Below, in pieces: positions 5,048-6,050 of a stretch of DNA of 6,050 nucleotides; the stretch's first letter is position 1, and each line of letters opens with the position of its first letter. The stretch is taken from contig JBEPWQ010000245.1 in assembly GCA_041642315.1 (NCBI GenBank), positions 1 through 6,050 on the forward strand, given 5' to 3'. This DNA is from JAABSQ01 sp041642315 (GTDB taxonomy: Bacteria > Desulfobacterota > Desulfobacteria > Desulfobacterales > Desulfococcaceae). The notes beneath the pieces are model-generated. The model was not told the DNA's origin and made no database searches. It saw only the letters and a program-made list of their open reading frames with translations. The translations under genes were made by a program, and so were the position numbers.

Positions 5048-5587
5048 ATGAAAACCGATTACCGACAATCGCCTTCGACCTACTGGCGATGGTTTCCCGC
5101 CTCGTTCGCCCTGGCGGGGATTATCCTTTTCATCTTCGCCACCTTCGGCCCGCCGGCCTCTTCCAGCGGGTTCGCCAGCGCCTTGAAGGGATTTTTTCAG
5201 TCCGCCGCTCCCGAGTATGTGAACGACAAAGCTCATTATCAGATGCTGCCGGGGCCGGGCTCCTGGCTCTTCGCATTTGTCTTGGGCATGGCTCTGGGCG
5301 GATTCATCGGGGGCCGGACCTTGAAAATTCCGGTCCGGGACATTCCGGAAATCTGGGAGCGAAAATTCGGAAGCAGCCGGGCAAAACGGTATGCCGCTAC
5401 CTTCACCGGCGGATTTCTGATTCTCTTCGGGGCCCGGCTGGCCGGCGGATGCACCCTCGGGCTGTTCATCTCCGGGTCGTCCCAGCTGGCGATCAGCGGG
5501 CTTTACTTCGGGGTTGTCATCTTCGCCGTAGCCATGATCACCGCCCGGCTGGTCTACGGAAAGGCAGGAAAGGAAACGCAATCATGA
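5048..5587 (+). CDS. YeeE/YedE-family sulfur-compound transporter, first half
   Basis: This is a membrane protein of the YeeE/YedE (sulfur transport, formerly DUF395) family. The characterised bacterial member TsuA takes up thiosulfate using conserved membrane cysteines. The 179 residues are about half the length of full-size YeeE proteins. Hydrophobic segments lie at roughly 16-34, 72-90, 116-139 and 146-169, with a long polar loop at 35-71. The signature GARLAGGCTLGLFISG (128-143) contains the only cysteine, Cys135; family members often have His where Leu139 is here. The ATG is supported by GGAGG seven bases upstream. It follows the sulfurtransferase by three bases and overlaps the next gene by four (ATGA), so all three genes should be co-translated. 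The other half of the transporter is almost certainly the next gene. The substrate, thiosulfate or another sulfur or selenium species, is inferred from family and neighbours. Confidence 0.88.
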   Translation: MKTDYRQSPSTYWRWFPASFALAGIILFIFATFGPPASSSGFASALKGFFQSAAPEYVNDKAHYQMLPGPGSWLFAFVLGMALGGFIGGRTLKIPVRDIPEIWERKFGSSRAKRYAATFTGGFLILFGARLAGGCTLGLFISGSSQLAISGLYFGVVIFAVAMITARLVYGKAGKETQS

Positions 5588-6050
5588 TCGCGAAAATCTG
5601 GCTGGGGCTGTTTTCCGGCATCGCATTCGGATTCGTAATCCAGCGGGTGGGGGCCACCAATGCCAATGTGATGGCCCGGGCCCATCTGATGATCGACTCT
5701 AATATCCCCAAATTCATGCTCACCGCCGTGGCCCTGTCCGCGATCGGTTTGTTCGGACTTCAAGCCGTGGATGTGGGCCGCACCCTGATACTGCCCACCA
5801 GCATCGTGGCCACCGGACTGGCGGCGGTCATCTTCGGGATCGGCTGGGGATTGGCCGGGTATTGCCCCGGCACCGCCTGGGCCGCAGTTGGAGAAGGGCG
5901 CATGGACGCCATCTTTGCTCTCCTGGGCGGGATGGCCGGTACCGCCGTGTTTGCCCAGTTCCATGAGCAGCTGGTGCCACTGCTGTATGATCCCACCAAT
6001 GTGGGCCAGATCAGCCTGGCCGACTGGCTGGGCGGCAAGGCGGTGGCCGT
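5584..6050 (+). CDS. YeeE/YedE-family transporter, second half (3' end cut by window edge)
   Basis: The ATG overlaps the preceding TGA (ATGA), and AGGAAA seven bases upstream serves as ribosome site. The 155 visible residues begin MIAKIWLGLFSGIAFGFVIQ, with hydrophobic segments near 2-20, 43-60, 68-91 and 107-125. The signature GWGLAGYCPGTAWAAVGEG (87-105) matches the second conserved block of YeeE/YedE permeases (similar to the family labelled DUF6691). It contains Cys94, the only cysteine seen. The frame is open at the edge; split second-half proteins are commonly about 140-190 residues, so little is probably missing. It is expected to pair with the upstream half to form one permease for the sulfur species handled by the exported sulfurtransferase. 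A TusA-type cytoplasmic sulfur carrier, common beside YeeE genes, is not in the window and could lie further right. Confidence 0.87.
   Translation, partial: MIAKIWLGLFSGIAFGFVIQRVGATNANVMARAHLMIDSNIPKFMLTAVALSAIGLFGLQAVDVGRTLILPTSIVATGLAAVIFGIGWGLAGYCPGTAWAAVGEGRMDAIFALLGGMAGTAVFAQFHEQLVPLLYDPTNVGQISLADWLGGKAVA

Noticed and set aside
5000..5581. A 193-codon minus-strand frame
   Set aside because: It is antisense to the first permease gene, which has the family signature, membrane segments and ribosome site. The minus product is a polar low-complexity sequence.
5554..6038. Minus-strand frames over the second permease gene
   Set aside because: They are mirrored frames of a clear YeeE-type coding sequence.

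Overview
The window reads as a GC-rich bacterial chromosome segment with short AT-rich islands between genes. The combination of an RNase E/G enzyme, a stand-alone XPB-like helicase, a SagB-type nitroreductase and an exported rhodanese paired with split YeeE/YedE permeases suggests a sulfur-metabolising Desulfobacterota ('deltaproteobacterial') lineage. That placement is inference from gene content and protein style; there is no rRNA or other marker here.

Layout. Bases 1-1061 hold the first 353 codons of an RNase E/G family ribonuclease on the minus strand, cut by the left window edge. A divergent intergenic region follows (1062-1349), with a plausible minus-strand promoter for the RNase and three phased GCAATT repeats. 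A superfamily 2 DNA helicase (1350-2744, plus) starts at TTG. The next spacer (2745-2999) carries back-to-back promoter-like elements, an operator-like inverted repeat and a 12-bp palindrome, and precedes a SagB/ThcOx-type FMN nitroreductase (3000-3713). The spacer 3714-3949 has no intact gene. It holds an inverted repeat at the nitroreductase stop, what looks like the first 13 codons of a MIF-type tautomerase, an AT-rich island with a strong minus-strand promoter match, and a leader with short alternative hairpins.

From 3950 to the right edge lies a tightly packed plus-strand operon: an exported two-domain rhodanese-type sulfurtransferase, then two halves of a YeeE/YedE-type sulfur-compound transporter. 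The first transporter gene's ribosome site lies inside the last codons of the sulfurtransferase, and the two transporter genes overlap by four bases (ATGA). The second half is cut by the right edge.

How they may work together. The sulfurtransferase should act outside the cytoplasmic membrane, and the split permease should carry a reduced sulfur species such as thiosulfate inward. The sulfurtransferase has only two cysteines, the catalytic one and one in a C-terminal Cys-Gly-Gly tail. Each visible transporter half has one cysteine, in its family signature. A cysteine relay from enzyme to permease is therefore an attractive but untested idea, and it is the most interesting system in the window. 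The RNase, helicase and nitroreductase show no clear functional link to it.
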